A program made the position numbers and the translations under genes. A stretch of 5,849 nucleotides of DNA from NCBI GenBank assembly GCA_037969115.1, contig JBBKWQ010000116.1, positions 1 through 5,849 on the forward strand, written 5' to 3'. The DNA comes from JBBKWQ01 sp037969115 (GTDB taxonomy: Bacteria > Actinomycetota > Acidimicrobiia > Acidimicrobiales > Ilumatobacteraceae). The notes below the pieces were generated by a model. It had not been told where the DNA came from, did no database searches, and saw only the letters and a list, made by a program, of their open reading frames with translations. Below, in pieces: positions 5,418 through 5,849 of this stretch (position 1 is the stretch's first letter; each line of letters begins with the position of its first letter).

Positions 5418-5783
5418 TCAGAGGCAAGGGCCAGAAGGGGTAGCAGCGACCGTAGAGATCGCCGGCGGGGTAGCTTCGGTGATCGTCATGTTGGTGGTCG
5501 AGTAGTCACGCAGGAGACCCGAATCCGCGAGGTCGGAACCGCTCGGGGCACCAGCGATGCCGGTGTCGACTCGTGCGTTGGCGCCACCGGCAGCCTTGGC
5601 GTACCAGGTCTCGATGGCTACCTCGTAGGTCTTCTGGTCTGCGCTGCACGCCGACGTCTGACCCTGGTCGGTGATGCCGCGAACGGCGAACACCGTGACC
5701 GTGGCGAGGATGCCGAGGATGACGATGACGATGAGGAGTTCGACGAGGGTGAAGCCCTTGTCCTGGTTCTTGTTGGTGTTCAT
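5418..5783 (-). CDS. Type IV major pilin-like protein
   Basis: The protein has 121 residues. The leader MNTNKNQDKG is cut at G10|F11, and the mature N-terminus FTLVELLIVIVILGILATV has Glu at +5 and the long hydrophobic helix that packs the pilus core. The mature protein of 111 residues is small, like actinobacterial and clostridial PilA or pseudopilin PulG/GspG-type subunits. Residues 45-65 continue the helix (CSADQKTYEVAIETWYAKAA, a segment common in actinobacterial pilins), and Cys46 and Cys120 could form the C-terminal disulfide loop typical of type IV pilins. GGAAGGA (minus strand, 5795-5801) lies 11 nt before the ATG. It stands alone, convergent with the minor-pseudopilin operon, and is followed by a strong terminator, as fits a highly expressed shaft subunit. 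PilA versus PulG-like cannot be settled from one gene. Confidence 0.88.
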   Translation of the reverse strand: MNTNKNQDKGFTLVELLIVIVILGILATVTVFAVRGITDQGQTSACSADQKTYEVAIETWYAKAAGGANARVDTGIAGAPSGSDLADSGLLRDYSTTNMTITEATPPAISTVAATPSGPCL

Positions 5784-5849
5784 GATTCTGCGTTTCCTTC
5801 CGCTGTTGAATCGAATTGATTGGTTGAGTTGTTTCTCAGGTAGCGCCCT
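5784..5849 (-). promoter_or_regulatory. 5' untranslated region of the pilin gene
   Basis: This stretch is more AT-rich than its surroundings. On the minus strand the Shine-Dalgarno GGAAGGA (5795-5801) is clear. AT-rich sequence at about 5806-5835 may hold the promoter, but I cannot pick a convincing -35/-10 pair, and the upstream part lies outside the window. Confidence 0.45.

Overview
The DNA is GC-rich with codons strongly biased to C/G in third position. It carries bacterial type IV pilin-like genes, a long threonine-rich linker of a kind common in high-GC actinobacterial surface proteins, and remnants of IS481-type and IS5-type transposases. The best guess is a chromosomal segment of an actinobacterium, perhaps class Acidimicrobiia. 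That placement is inference from style only; no rRNA or other marker gene is present.

Layout. Bases 1-419 hold the 3' part of a thioredoxin/TlpA-like redox gene whose frame is interrupted by one TGA (108-110), exactly where the first catalytic cysteine of the CxxC motif belongs (WAPH-U-ATCNREAP). A perfect 7-bp hairpin starts 10 nt after the TGA. I read this as a selenocysteine-encoding UGA with a bacterial SECIS-like element, giving a UxxC selenoprotein, rather than a dead gene. Bases 420-638 are a leader with no clear gene. Bases 639-3794 form a tightly packed + strand operon of three pilus-related membrane-anchored proteins: a PilV-like minor pseudopilin, a PilW-like pseudopilin extended by a Thr-rich linker and a second extracellular domain, and a large PilX-like protein. 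The reading frames overlap by 8 and 4 bases, which suggests translational coupling.

Bases 3795-5363 are a graveyard: palindromic intergenic DNA, then a fossil IS481-family transposase (start codon lost, three or more frameshifts, one nonsense codon), a short inverted piece of a related IS481 sequence forming a 25-bp near-perfect inverted repeat with it, and a C-terminal fragment of an IS5-type transposase that has lost its catalytic Glu. After these come about 540 bases with nothing I can recognise. Bases 5364-5395 form a very stable 14-bp terminator hairpin. Bases 5418-5783 on the minus strand encode a small, intact major-pilin-like protein.

How it fits together: the minor pseudopilins would prime or cap a pilus (or pseudopilus) whose shaft is made of a major pilin such as the minus-strand one. 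All would need a prepilin peptidase and an assembly ATPase encoded elsewhere. Several of these exported proteins have cysteine pairs. Whether the neighbouring redoxin has anything to do with their folding cannot be judged, because its N-terminus, and any export signal, lies outside the window.
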